A stretch of 64,000 bases of DNA. Origin: Gordonia sp. SL306 (lineage in GTDB: Bacteria > Actinomycetota > Actinomycetes > Mycobacteriales > Mycobacteriaceae). The DNA lies in the NCBI RefSeq assembly GCF_026625785.1, contig NZ_CP113063.1, positions 1,674,001 to 1,738,000 of the forward strand, in the 5' to 3' direction. The notes beneath the pieces are model-generated. The model saw only the letters and a program-made list of their open reading frames with translations, had not been told where the DNA came from and searched no databases. The position numbers were made by a program, and so were the translations under genes. Of this stretch, positions 25,880 through 34,528 are shown piece after piece (position 1 is the first letter of the stretch; each line of letters opens with the position of its first letter).

Positions 25880-27228
25880 CGATTCTCCGAACTCCCCTCC
25901 AAGATCACCTCGACGGCGCGCGCGGCACTCTGGCACGCGCCTTCCATCGTGGTGGTCCAGTCGGTGCGCGTCCAGTCACCGGCCAGAGCCAGGCCTTTCA
26001 CCATGGTGCGCTGGTCGGGCCGGACACCCGCGGTCCCCGGACGTTGCGCGAACGTGGATTTCGGCATCCGCACCACGTGACTGTGGATGACCGTGGCCCC
26101 GGCGGCATCCGGGTAGTACCTGCGCAGCATCCCCATCTGGAGGTCGGTGATCTCTGTGTTCGACTTCGCGGTCAGCTCGTAGGCCGCCGAGACCGTCGTG
26201 GAATAGAGGTGGTGCCGGGACGGGTCGCGGTCGTGCATCCGCTGGCGATCCCACACCTGCTCGAGCACCCCCTCACCGCCGTAAAGGATCTCGCCCCAGT
26301 CGGCCATCCCGATCGAGCGGTCGAGGTAGAGGTTGACGCTGACGATGGGGACCGGTGTCAGGTTCTCCACCGCGGCGTAGATCTGTTCGTGACCGGGCAC
26401 CTGGTCGAGTAGGCCCTTGACGTTCCACACCGGCACGGCGCAGATGACCGCCTCCGCGGAGATGCGTTCACCGTCGGTGAGGGTGACTCCCGTGACCGTG
26501 TCGTCGACGACATCGACCGATGCGACGACCGCTCGGTGCCGCACGTCGACACCGGTGTCGGCGAAGACTTTCTCGGCGCCGTCGACGAACAAGGTGTCGA
26601 GATCGACAGTCGGGTAACCGATCGAGATCGGCGTCCGGCTCTCGCGTGCCCGCCGGATACCGGTCACGAGAAGGTCGGCAGGCACCTTGGCCGACGAGAT
26701 GTCGGGCTTGTCACCGGTCAACCCGATCACGATGCCGTCCCACAATGCGTCTCGCGCCGACTGCGGCATACCGATCCGACGGAACCACTCGTCGGCGGTG
26801 ACGTCGTCGAGCCAGGGCGGCTGGCGCAGCGCCTGCCGGATCAGCGTGGCCTGGGCGCGTGCCGTCCGCCATCGGTCCAGGCCGGTGACGCCGGGCAGAT
26901 CGCCGATCGCGGCGCGCAGGCCCGCGACGCCACCGAACGAGGAACGACGTGTGCCGCCGCCGGGCATGCGGACGGTCATGTGACCGGGAAAGGCCACATG
27001 CTCTCGTGTCCCGACGCTGTCGAGATATCGCATGAGGTGCTGGTAGCCGCTCGCGAACACGTGCTGCCCGTTGTCGGGAACGTCGTCGACCGCCGCCACC
27101 GGCATCGCGATCGTGCGCCCGCCGAGCGATCCGCGTCGTTCCAGGAGCGTCACGCGGTGCCCTGCTTCCGCGAGCCACACCGCCGACGCCAGCCCGGCCA
27201 GCCCCCCACCCACGACCACGCAATGCAT
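25876..27228 (-). CDS. FAD-dependent oxidoreductase, HpnE / phytoene-desaturase-like
   Basis: A 450-aa flavoprotein of the amine-oxidase/carotenoid-desaturase fold. VVGGGLAGLASAVWLAEAGH is the N-terminal FAD site, the PDNGQHVFASGYQHL stretch resembles hydroxysqualene dehydroxylase HpnE, and the C-terminal LALAGDWTRTDWTTTMEGA closes the FAD domain. ATG 27228 starts directly at the Rossmann fold. It is coupled to a glycosyltransferase. It could act on squalene-type or carotenoid substrates; squalene-synthase genes are not in the window. Confidence 0.82.
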   Translation of the reverse strand: MHCVVVGGGLAGLASAVWLAEAGHRVTLLERRGSLGGRTIAMPVAAVDDVPDNGQHVFASGYQHLMRYLDSVGTREHVAFPGHMTVRMPGGGTRRSSFGGVAGLRAAIGDLPGVTGLDRWRTARAQATLIRQALRQPPWLDDVTADEWFRRIGMPQSARDALWDGIVIGLTGDKPDISSAKVPADLLVTGIRRARESRTPISIGYPTVDLDTLFVDGAEKVFADTGVDVRHRAVVASVDVVDDTVTGVTLTDGERISAEAVICAVPVWNVKGLLDQVPGHEQIYAAVENLTPVPIVSVNLYLDRSIGMADWGEILYGGEGVLEQVWDRQRMHDRDPSRHHLYSTTVSAAYELTAKSNTEITDLQMGMLRRYYPDAAGATVIHSHVVRMPKSTFAQRPGTAGVRPDQRTMVKGLALAGDWTRTDWTTTMEGACQSAARAVEVILEGSSENR

Positions 27229-27411
27229 GCGGCCAGCGTAGCGGTCAGCGCTGACCGGTGCGCTTCGCGAACCGCCCGGGAATAGAAGTCCGCGGCGCCC
27301 CGTTGAACAGCGCGACGGTCTCGGGATCTCTGCCCCGGGCCCCACCCCTTTTCGCCGCTTCGAGCGGCCACTTGCCGAGAGGCGCATTATTCCGGGGCCG
27401 TCCACCAACAG

Positions 27412-27444
27412 CGAGAGCCGCCACCCATCGGGTGGCGGCTCTCG
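27412..27444. terminator. Strong hairpin terminator after GntR gene
   Basis: Perfect 15-bp arms (CGAGAGCCGCCACCC / GGGTGGCGGCTCTCG) with a 3-nt loop, 6 bp beyond the GntR stop. It ends the minus-strand regulator transcript. The other 180 bp up to the flavoprotein start show nothing recognisable. Confidence 0.8.
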
Positions 27445-27450
27445 TGTGTG

Positions 27451-28119
27451 TCAGGCGAAGCTGTTGACCAAATTGTCTGCCGCCCAGTTCATGTGTTCGA
27501 CGATAGCGTCTCGCGCATCGCCGGCATTGCCGCTGTCGATCGCGTCGATGATGACCGCGTGGCGATCGACGTCCATGTTGCCGACGGCACGCTGGGTGCC
27601 CGCGTACATTATCGACATGCGGATGGAGCCCTCGAGCGACGTCCAGGAATGCACGAGGGTGTCGTTGCCGGTCAACCGACAGAGGGCGCGATGGAAGTCG
27701 AGGTCGGCTTCGATACGGTCGTCCAGGTTCTCGGTGCCGGCGCGTTGCATGCGGTCGAGGGTCTCGCGGAGCTCGGCGACTGCTGCCGCGCGGTCCGGCA
27801 GTGCGGCCAGGTCCGCCGCCGCCAGCGCTTCCAGTGCCGCGCGCACGGCAAAGATGTCACGGACCTCATGCCGTTCCAGGCTTCGGACCGACAGTCGGCC
27901 CCGCGGCCCCGGAACGACAAGTCCCTCCTGCTGCAGTTGCCGAAGCGCCTCGCGCAGGGTGCCGCGGCTGATCCCCAGTCGCTCGGAGAGCTCGGTTTCG
28001 ATCAGGGCACTACGCGGTCGGAGTTCGCCGCGGGTGATCGCGGTCCGAAGGGCCGCCACGGCTTGTTCACGCAGGTTGGTGCGCTGCAGACCGAGGAGCG
28101 CGCCGGGTTGGTCCGCCAT
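27451..28119 (-). CDS. GntR family (FadR/FCD type) transcriptional regulator
   Basis: A 222-aa regulator with an N-terminal winged helix (LIETELSERLGISRGTLREALRQLQQEGLV, about residues 40-70) and a C-terminal all-helical FCD ligand domain (DLDFHRALCRLTGN and the late metal-site histidines). ATG 28119 follows AGAGGAC. It sits downstream of the transketolase genes on the same strand with its own upstream region. A 13-bp element in that region is repeated in the divergent promoter of the catabolic operons, so it probably controls the whole cluster. Confidence 0.9.
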   Translation of the reverse strand: MADQPGALLGLQRTNLREQAVAALRTAITRGELRPRSALIETELSERLGISRGTLREALRQLQQEGLVVPGPRGRLSVRSLERHEVRDIFAVRAALEALAAADLAALPDRAAAVAELRETLDRMQRAGTENLDDRIEADLDFHRALCRLTGNDTLVHSWTSLEGSIRMSIMYAGTQRAVGNMDVDRHAVIIDAIDSGNAGDARDAIVEHMNWAADNLVNSFA

Positions 28120-28136
28120 GGTCGGAGTCCTCTCTG

Positions 28137-28171
28137 CAGACAGACGGTTGACTGCTGTCTGTTGACAGTGA
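28137..28171. promoter_or_regulatory. GntR autoregulatory site
   Basis: CAGACAG-N11-CTGTCTG (28137-28161), a perfect inverted repeat, overlaps CTGTTGACAGTGA (28159-28171). The latter 13-mer is found again, inverted, at 31550-31562. The CTGT-N2-ACAG core fits a GntR-type half-site pair. Confidence 0.6.
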
Positions 28172-28220
28172 GTGTACGGGCCGGGACGGTATTCGCGGGC
28201 CGTCGCCGGCACGGGCGTGG

Positions 28221-29207
28221 TCACAGCTCGGCCAGCACGCGTGCTTCGATGCGGTCGGTGGACAATCCGTATCGTTCATGCAGAGTCGGCAAGGCGCCCG
28301 CATCGAGGAACGCGTCCGGCAGCGCGATTGCACCCACCTGCACACCGACGCCACGCTCGACGATCGCCGCTGCGACGGTCTCGAACAGGCCGCCCACCTT
28401 GGTGTGGTTCTCCAGCGTGTAGGCCCGGCGACCCGTGGACAACTCGGCCACCACGGTGTCGGCATCGAACGGTTTGATCGTCGGGGCGTGCACGACGCCG
28501 ACGTCGACGTTGTGCTTGGCGAGCCGGTCGGCGGCCTGGAGGGCGCGCATGGTCATGAGTCCCGAGGAGACGAAGACGACGTCGTTGCCCGGGCGCAGCA
28601 CCTTGGCCTTGCCGAGTTCGAAGGAATAGTCGTATTCATCGAGGACGGTGGCGACTTTACCGCGCAGTAGTCGCAGGTACGACGGGCCGGGAGCGGCCGC
28701 GAGCTGTGGGACCGCCTGTTCGATGTCGATCGAGTCGCAGGGGTCGACGATCGTCAGATTCGGCATTCCGCGGAAGATGGCCATGTCTTCGGTCGCCTGG
28801 TGGCTGGGGCCGTAGCCGGTGGTCAGTCCAGGCAGACCGCCGACGATGTTGACGTTGAGATTGGGTTCGGCGATGTCGAGGCACAAGAAGTCGTAGGCAC
28901 GCCGCGCGGCGAACACCGAGTAGGTGGATGCGAACGGGATCAGGCCGGTCTCGGCCATGCCGGCGGCGGCACCGAGGAGCAGCTGCTCGGCCATGCCCAT
29001 CTGGAAGAAGCGCTCGGGCATGGCCTGGGCGAGGATGTGCATGTCGGTGTACTTGGCGAGGTCGGCGCTGAGGCCGACGATCCGCGGGTCGGCTTCGGCG
29101 GCACGCACCAGCGCATGTCCGAATGGTGCTGTCGCCGTGCGTTGACCGGGATCGACGAACGACGCGATCATCGCGGAGGTCTTGAGTTTGGGTGCTGCGG
29201 TGGTCAT
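28221..29207 (-). CDS. Transketolase C-terminal subunit
   Basis: A 328-aa protein holding the pyrimidine-binding and C-terminal domains of a thiamine-diphosphate transketolase. FQMGMAEQLLLGAAAGMAETG contains the glutamate that activates ThDP, and GPSHQATEDMAIFRGMPN is the transketolase/DXS-type loop. It forms an active enzyme with the N-terminal subunit encoded 1 bp upstream. Split transketolases of this kind act in dedicated sugar or sulfo-sugar pathways and not usually in the central pentose phosphate route. Exact donor sugar unknown. Confidence 0.9.
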   Translation of the reverse strand: MTTAAPKLKTSAMIASFVDPGQRTATAPFGHALVRAAEADPRIVGLSADLAKYTDMHILAQAMPERFFQMGMAEQLLLGAAAGMAETGLIPFASTYSVFAARRAYDFLCLDIAEPNLNVNIVGGLPGLTTGYGPSHQATEDMAIFRGMPNLTIVDPCDSIDIEQAVPQLAAAPGPSYLRLLRGKVATVLDEYDYSFELGKAKVLRPGNDVVFVSSGLMTMRALQAADRLAKHNVDVGVVHAPTIKPFDADTVVAELSTGRRAYTLENHTKVGGLFETVAAAIVERGVGVQVGAIALPDAFLDAGALPTLHERYGLSTDRIEARVLAEL

Positions 29208-29208
29208 G

Positions 29209-30108
29209 TCAGGCCTTCGGGGTACTGGTGGTGGAGAAGCGGTCGGTGAGCTGATCGCGGCAGATCTGCCATTCGTGTTCCTCGATGCGCATGAAGTGTG
29301 CTTTTTCGCGGTTCTCGAGAATGGTCGCGCCGTAGCCCACCCGGGTGTCGCAGATGACGATGGACGGCGTGCCGCGCGGAGTTGCGCGGGCGGTCACATC
29401 GTCGAACGCATCGAGCAATGCCTCCGGTTCGTTGCCGTTGACGCGGCGGACGTACCAGCCGGCGGCCTGCCACTTCTGTTCCACCGGTTCGATGTTCAGC
29501 ACGCCGGACGTCGGGCCGTCGGCCTGCAGTGCGTTCATGTCGACCATGGCGATCAGGTTGCCGAGTTGGTGATGGTGGGCGCCCATCGCGGCTTCCCAAG
29601 TCGATCCCTCGTCGAGCTCGCCGTCGGACAGGAAGTTGAAGACGCGAGACTCCGAACCCTGGTGTCGCAGGCCGAGGGCCATCCCGACCGCGACGGTCAG
29701 CCCGTGACCGAGCGATCCCCCGGAGATCTCCATACCCGGCGTGTAGGAGGCCATTCCGGACATCGGCAACCGGGAGTCGTCCATCGCGTAGGTGAGCAAC
29801 TCCTCGGTCTCGATTATCCCCGCGGCGGCCAGCGCCGCGTAGAGGCCGATCGCATAGTGACCGGTGGACAGCAGGAACCGGTCGCGCTCCGACCAGTGCG
29901 GGTCGTCGGCGCGGTAGCGGAGATGGTCGCCGTAGACCGTGGCCAGGATGTCGGCGGCGCCGAGCGCCTGTCCGACGTAGCCCTGTCCCTGCACTTCGCC
30001 CATGTCGATGACGTGGTGGCGCATCCGGTAGGCGAAGTCGGCGACGACGCGCCGACGCTCGGAGAGGGATTGGGCGGTAAGGGTTTTGGTGGTCGAGGTG
30101 ACAGTCAT
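29209..30108 (-). CDS. Transketolase N-terminal subunit
   Basis: A 299-aa ThDP diphosphate-binding half. FNFLSDGELDEGSTWEA is the diphosphate/Mg motif (Ser replaces the first Gly of the usual GDG), and YTPGMEISGGSLGHGL is the transketolase signature. The start overlaps the transporter stop by 4 bp and the stop abuts the C-terminal subunit, so the three genes are one operon. It should transfer a two-carbon ketol unit from a ketose (phosphate). Confidence 0.9.
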   Translation of the reverse strand: MTVTSTTKTLTAQSLSERRRVVADFAYRMRHHVIDMGEVQGQGYVGQALGAADILATVYGDHLRYRADDPHWSERDRFLLSTGHYAIGLYAALAAAGIIETEELLTYAMDDSRLPMSGMASYTPGMEISGGSLGHGLTVAVGMALGLRHQGSESRVFNFLSDGELDEGSTWEAAMGAHHHQLGNLIAMVDMNALQADGPTSGVLNIEPVEQKWQAAGWYVRRVNGNEPEALLDAFDDVTARATPRGTPSIVICDTRVGYGATILENREKAHFMRIEEHEWQICRDQLTDRFSTTSTPKA

Positions 30109-31466
30109 AGCAATTCCTTGGCAGGTTCAGGGACGAAAGGGCGGTCGGCGGCGTTTCGCTCGGCTTCGGCAGCCAGGCGACGCTCCTCGGGCCCCCACGT
30201 TTCGCGGGTCGACAGGGCAGCGACGAGACCGATGGCCGCATACAGCGCGAACAGCAGCGCCGGACCGATCCAGCCGAGCCAGACGAACAGCAGGGTCGTG
30301 ATGAACGGGGTGAAACCGGCGACCATGGCCGAGATCTGGTATGCCAGTGATGCTCCCGATGCACGTCGAGCAGCGTCGAAGAGCTCGGGGAACCAGGCAC
30401 CCTGGGCACCGGCCAGCGCGTTCTGGCAGACGGCGTAGGACAGGATGATGGTGGCGCCGATGAACAGGATCAATCCGGTGTTGACGAGTAGGAACATCGG
30501 TATCGCGAAGATCACCGCGAAGGCGCAGACGCAGATGTAGACCGGGCGTCGACCGATCTTGTCGGTCAGCGTCGCCCAACCGACTGTCGCACCGATGCCG
30601 ATTGCCGAGGCGATGCACAGTGACGTGAGGGTCTCACTCTTGGAGGCCAGATCCTCGTTGTGCAGGTAGGAGATCATGTAGGTGATCGAGACGGCGTAGC
30701 CGGCGGTTTCGGCGATGCGGAGCCCGATGCCGCGCAGGATGTCGCGCCAGTCGTGTTTGATCGACTCGACGATCGGCGACTTCTCGACCTTGCCGGCGTC
30801 CTTGACCTCTTCGAAGACCGGCGACTCGGGGACCTTCGCCCGGATGATCAGGCCGACGATGACGAGCACGATGCTGGAAAGGAACGGGACTCGCCACGCC
30901 CAGTCGCCGGCGAGGTGCACGCTGCCGAGGAACACGAGGTTGGCGAGCAGTAGACCGACGGGGAAGCCTGCTTGCACGATGCCGGTGTAGCGACCCTTCT
31001 TGCGCCACGGTGCATGTTCGTAGCTCATCAGGATCGCGCCGCCCCATTCGGCGCCGAACGCGAGGCCCTGGATGATGCGCACCACGACGAGCAGGATCGG
31101 GGCGATCACGCCGACTTGGGCATAGGTCGGCAGCAGGCCGATGGCGAAGGTGGCCAGTCCCATCAGGATCAGGGAAGCCACCAGTACCGGCTTGCGGCCC
31201 ACCCGGTCGCCGAGGTGGCCGCCGATGACACCGCCGATCGGACGGGCAGCGAAACCGACGCCCAGCGTGGCGAATGCCGCCAGAGTGCCGGCAACCGAGC
31301 TCTGCCCGGGGAAGAACGCCGTGCCGAAATACAGGGCGGCCGCAGTTCCGAAACCGATGAAGTCATAGGTCTCGATCACCGCACCGACCGAGGAACCGAC
31401 GGCGACACGTCGCGCATCGGGCGATCCATTCACAGGTCCGCGCATCTGGAGTGCTGATGTCGTCAC
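30105..31466 (-). CDS. MFS transporter, metabolite:proton symporter (MHS) family
   Basis: A 453-aa importer with about 12 helices. The MHS-type N-terminus GSSVGAVIETYDFIGFGTAAAL and loop GGHLGDRVGRKPVLV are clear. GTG 31466 was chosen because AAGGAGG lies 8 bases ahead; the longer ATG form would contain the ribosome site. First gene of the operon with both transketolase subunits, so it probably imports the sugar, sugar acid or polyol that the cluster degrades. Confidence 0.88.
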   Translation of the reverse strand: MTTSALQMRGPVNGSPDARRVAVGSSVGAVIETYDFIGFGTAAALYFGTAFFPGQSSVAGTLAAFATLGVGFAARPIGGVIGGHLGDRVGRKPVLVASLILMGLATFAIGLLPTYAQVGVIAPILLVVVRIIQGLAFGAEWGGAILMSYEHAPWRKKGRYTGIVQAGFPVGLLLANLVFLGSVHLAGDWAWRVPFLSSIVLVIVGLIIRAKVPESPVFEEVKDAGKVEKSPIVESIKHDWRDILRGIGLRIAETAGYAVSITYMISYLHNEDLASKSETLTSLCIASAIGIGATVGWATLTDKIGRRPVYICVCAFAVIFAIPMFLLVNTGLILFIGATIILSYAVCQNALAGAQGAWFPELFDAARRASGASLAYQISAMVAGFTPFITTLLFVWLGWIGPALLFALYAAIGLVAALSTRETWGPEERRLAAEAERNAADRPFVPEPAKELL

Positions 31467-31549
31467 CTCGCACCCCTCCTTCGAGTAGTGGGTCAAGTGT
31501 TTCAGGGGATGTTGGGCCTCAACAAGAAAGAGTGTGACTCACGACACGA

Positions 31550-31562
31550 TCACTGTCAACAG
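31550..31562. promoter_or_regulatory. GntR operator copy in divergent catabolic promoter
   Basis: TCACTGTCAACAG is the exact reverse complement of the 13-mer upstream of the GntR gene. It lies between the transporter-transketolase operon and the isomerase-dehydrogenase operon, about 75-85 bp from both starts, so one bound repressor could control both. Confidence 0.6.
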
Positions 31563-31637
31563 TCGACGGTTGCCGGTTGACCGTTGCCGGTCAACGACAT
31601 ACTGTGGTCCACATCACGGCAGATAGAGGAGAGCTCA

Positions 31638-32519
31638 ATGGTCAGCACGCGACTCGGTTGTTCGACGATCTCGTTTCGTCGGCTCGACCTGGGTGCGGCG
31701 TTGGCCACCATCGCCGATCTGGGATTCAGCGAGGTCGATCTCGGCTCTCTGCCGGGGGTGTGCGAGCACGTCCCGCTAGATCTGGACCGACCCGCCCGGT
31801 CGCGCGTTGTCGCCGCAGTCCGCGCCAACGGTCTGGCGGTTCGCTCCATCAACGCCGACATCGGTGACCTGAATCGCCCGATCTCCGCCGGTGAGACCGC
31901 ACAACGTCGACGCCACCTCGAAGAACTACTCGCGCTTGCCGCCGACGTCGGCTCGATGGCCGTCGTGCTGCCCAACGGTGCTTTGTCCCGAGCGCCGATT
32001 CAGTCCCTCACCGCTGACCTCGATCTGGTCGCAGCGGAGCTCACCGCGGCCGCTGCGGTTGCCGAAACCCACGGTGTCGGGTTGTGGACGGAGTCGCTGC
32101 ACGTGCTCCGGTTGTGCTGCACGGTGCAACGGGCGACCGCGCTCGCCGAACGGTTGGCCGGCAGCACCGTGGGCCACGTGCTCGATGTCAGCCACGTCGT
32201 CGCCTCGGGCGCGCACCTCGCCGAGGCGATCGCCGCGCTGGACGAACGCATCGAACACGTGCATCTGCGGGACGCGACTCGAGGAGAGCCCGGCGACGAT
32301 TCGGATCCGCTCCGGCCCGGAAACATCAACCTGAGTATCGGTCGAGGTGAGGTCGACTTCGACGCCGGGCTGCGCGCGCTCGGCGACAGCGCATTCACCG
32401 GGCACCTCACGCTCGAACTGGAAACCCACGACATCGACGACCGCGTCCGCCCAGCAGTCACGGCCGCCGCAGCCCGCACCATCGAGGCACTTCTCGACAC
32501 GCACCTGCCCACCAATTGA
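31638..32519 (+). CDS. Sugar phosphate isomerase/epimerase family protein (TIM barrel)
   Basis: A 293-aa xylose-isomerase-like TIM barrel. ALATIADLGFSEVDLG is the first barrel repeat; a metal site is expected from GLWTESLH, VLDVSHV and the late LELETHD acidic/His residues. ATG 31638 follows AGAGGAGAG. It probably isomerises or epimerises a keto-sugar or keto-acid intermediate. A 3-dehydroshikimate-dehydratase-like role is an alternative because the fold is shared and the transporter is of the MHS family. Confidence 0.85.
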   Translation: MVSTRLGCSTISFRRLDLGAALATIADLGFSEVDLGSLPGVCEHVPLDLDRPARSRVVAAVRANGLAVRSINADIGDLNRPISAGETAQRRRHLEELLALAADVGSMAVVLPNGALSRAPIQSLTADLDLVAAELTAAAAVAETHGVGLWTESLHVLRLCCTVQRATALAERLAGSTVGHVLDVSHVVASGAHLAEAIAALDERIEHVHLRDATRGEPGDDSDPLRPGNINLSIGRGEVDFDAGLRALGDSAFTGHLTLELETHDIDDRVRPAVTAAAARTIEALLDTHLPTN

Positions 32520-32547
32520 CCCGCAACAACAGGAGATGAGATACAGC

Positions 32548-33318
32548 ATGAGCACCCAACGAACCGCCGTCATCACCGGCGCCGCCTCGCAGGCCGGACT
32601 CGGCCGCGCCACTGCCGCCCGCTACGCCGAAGACGGCTGGGGCATCGTCATTCTCGACCTCGACGGGGAGGCGTCGGCCAAGGTCGCCGCCGAGATCGGT
32701 AGCACCTACGACGTACCGGCCTTCGGCCACGAGATCGACGTCGCGAGTGAGGAATCCGTCACCCGCGCCCACGCCGCCGTCGCCGGCGAAGTCGCCTCCG
32801 GTGCACTCCCCGCGGTCGGGGCGGTCGCCAACATCGCCGGCATCACCTCCCCGGTGCCCTTCCTCGAGACCACCCTCGACCTGTGGAACAAGGTCATGGC
32901 AGTCAACGCCACCGGCACCTACCTGGTCACCAAGGCCTTCGTGCCTGCCATGATCGACAACGGCTGGGGCCGCATCGTCAACATGTCTTCGGTGTCCGCA
33001 CAGCGCGGCGGCGGCGTCTTCGGCAAGGTCCCCTACTCGTCGGCAAAAGCCGCCGTCCTCGGCTTCACCAAAGCCCTCGCCCGCGAACTCGGTGATACCG
33101 GTGTCACCGTCAACGCCGTCACCCCAGGTGCTGCCGACACCGCTATCCGCGTCGGCAGCACCGCCGAGGACGAGGCCGCCATCGCCGCCGGTATCCCCCT
33201 GGGTCGCGTCGCCACGACCCGCGAGGTCGCCTCGGTCATCACCTTCCTGTCCTCGGAGGATGCCTCATACCTCACGGGCACCACCATTGACATCAACGGC
33301 GGCAGCCATATGCACTGA
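32548..33318 (+). CDS. Short-chain dehydrogenase/reductase
   Basis: A 256-aa classical SDR. TGAASQAGLGRA has a one-residue insertion in the usual TGxxxGIG motif; Ser in VNMSSVSA, and Y-x3-K in YSSAKAAVLGF, complete the triad. Asp in ILDLDGE favours NAD(H). ATG 32548 follows AGGAGATGAG. It is translated just after the isomerase gene, so it probably oxidises the imported polyol or sugar to its keto form. Confidence 0.9.
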   Translation: MSTQRTAVITGAASQAGLGRATAARYAEDGWGIVILDLDGEASAKVAAEIGSTYDVPAFGHEIDVASEESVTRAHAAVAGEVASGALPAVGAVANIAGITSPVPFLETTLDLWNKVMAVNATGTYLVTKAFVPAMIDNGWGRIVNMSSVSAQRGGGVFGKVPYSSAKAAVLGFTKALARELGDTGVTVNAVTPGAADTAIRVGSTAEDEAAIAAGIPLGRVATTREVASVITFLSSEDASYLTGTTIDINGGSHMH

Positions 33319-33347
33319 GTCTGCGGGCGATGGGCGGCGGTTGCGGC

Positions 33348-33896
33348 CTACCGGGTCTCGGCATCCTCCCGCTTCGGCAGCACCCACCCTGCGCGGGGGA
33401 AGTGGCAGGTGTAGCCGTTGGGCTGCTTGAGCAGGTAGTCCTGATGCTCCGGCTCGGCTTCCCAGAAGGGCGCTTGCGGCTCGATGGTCGTCACGGCCTT
33501 CCCGGGCCACAGGCCCGACGCGTCGACGTCGGCGATCGTGTCCCGCGCGACCCGCTCCTGCTCCGGGCTCAACGGGAAGATCGCGGACCGATAGCTGGTA
33601 CCGACATCGTTACCCTGACGATCCTTGGTGCTCGGATCGTGGATCTGGAAGAAGAACGCCAGAACGTCTCGGTACGTCGTCTCCGACGGATCGAACACGA
33701 TCTCGACCGCCTCGGCATGACCGGGATGGTTGCGATAGGTGGCGTGCTCGTTGCTTCCGCCGGTGTATCCGACCCTGGTGTCCAGCACGCCGGGTTGGCG
33801 GCGGATGAGATCCTCCATTCCCCAGAAGCAGCCGCCGGCGAGGACCGCCGTCTCGGCGCCGGGGCGACGCGTGATCTGTCCGGTGTCGATGGTCAT
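33348..33896 (-). CDS. msrA: Peptide-methionine (S)-S-oxide reductase
   Basis: A 182-aa MsrA repairing the S-epimer of methionine sulfoxide. GGCFWG with catalytic Cys23 and the [25 protein letters not shown] region are diagnostic. Its ATG overlaps the msrB stop by 4 bp, so both stereo-specific reductases are made together. Cytoplasmic, thioredoxin- or mycoredoxin-dependent. Confidence 0.96.
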   Translation of the reverse strand: MTIDTGQITRRPGAETAVLAGGCFWGMEDLIRRQPGVLDTRVGYTGGSNEHATYRNHPGHAEAVEIVFDPSETTYRDVLAFFFQIHDPSTKDRQGNDVGTSYRSAIFPLSPEQERVARDTIADVDASGLWPGKAVTTIEPQAPFWEAEPEHQDYLLKQPNGYTCHFPRAGWVLPKREDAETR

Positions 33897-34381
33897 GATG
33901 CATCCCTCTCGGTCGTGGTGTCGGTCGGGTCGTCGGTGGTGTCGAACAACTCACGGTAGGCGCCGTAGCCCTCCGCATCGAGATCCGAGGCCGGGATGAA
34001 CCGCAGCGCTGCGGAATTCATGCAGAAGCGTTGTCCGCCTGCGTCGCGCGGGCCGTCGTCGAATACGTGTCCGAGGTGGCTGTCGGCGCCTGCGGAACGG
34101 ACCTCGGTGCGTCGCATCCACAGCTTGCGGTCCGACTTGGTGGTCACCGCGTCGGCCTCGATCGGCTTGGTGAAACTCGGCCAACCCGTTCCACTGTCGT
34201 ACTTGTCGGTCGAGGAGAACAGCGGTTGTCCCGAGACGACATCCACGTAGATGCCCGGCTCGTGGTTGTCCCAGTACTCGTTGTGGAATGCCGGCTCGGT
34301 GCCGTCCTGCTGGGTGACGCGATATTGAGCGTCGGTGAGGGCGCTCACGGTCTCGGTTGTCTTGCGGTACTCGTTGGTCAC
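33893..34381 (-). CDS. msrB: Peptide-methionine (R)-S-oxide reductase
   Basis: A 162-aa MsrB for the R-epimer. [21 protein letters not shown] and [13 protein letters not shown] with catalytic Cys120 are diagnostic. The CxxC zinc pairs of many MsrBs are absent (the usual GCGWPSF reads GTGWPSF), so this is the zinc-free form with no obvious resolving cysteine. The GTG start at 34381 has AGGAGG 4-5 bases upstream; the longer ATG form is unlikely. Confidence 0.95.
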   Translation of the reverse strand: MTNEYRKTTETVSALTDAQYRVTQQDGTEPAFHNEYWDNHEPGIYVDVVSGQPLFSSTDKYDSGTGWPSFTKPIEADAVTTKSDRKLWMRRTEVRSAGADSHLGHVFDDGPRDAGGQRFCMNSAALRFIPASDLDAEGYGAYRELFDTTDDPTDTTTERDAS

Positions 34382-34468
34382 ATTTCCTCCTGTCGGCGCC
34401 GCTGGCTGCGGCGACACCCTTTCCAACAACGGGGTCGCCCGATTTGGTCCCGGCCCTTCGAAGGGCGA

Positions 34469-34507
34469 TGACATTTGTCAGCGCGAATCGATGATTGCGC
34501 CCACTAC
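34469..34507 (+). promoter_or_regulatory. Palindromic promoter of ABC/two-component operon
   Basis: TGACA-TT-TGTCA (34469-34480) and a degenerate repeat TGTCAGCG-N5-CGATGATT (34476-34496), then ACTAC at 34503. The same three elements, with identical CGATGA-to-ACTAC spacing, precede the S9 peptidase gene. Candidate binding site of the response regulator encoded at the end of this operon. Confidence 0.6.
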
Positions 34508-34528
34508 CTCCCCTGATGCCGTCCGACG

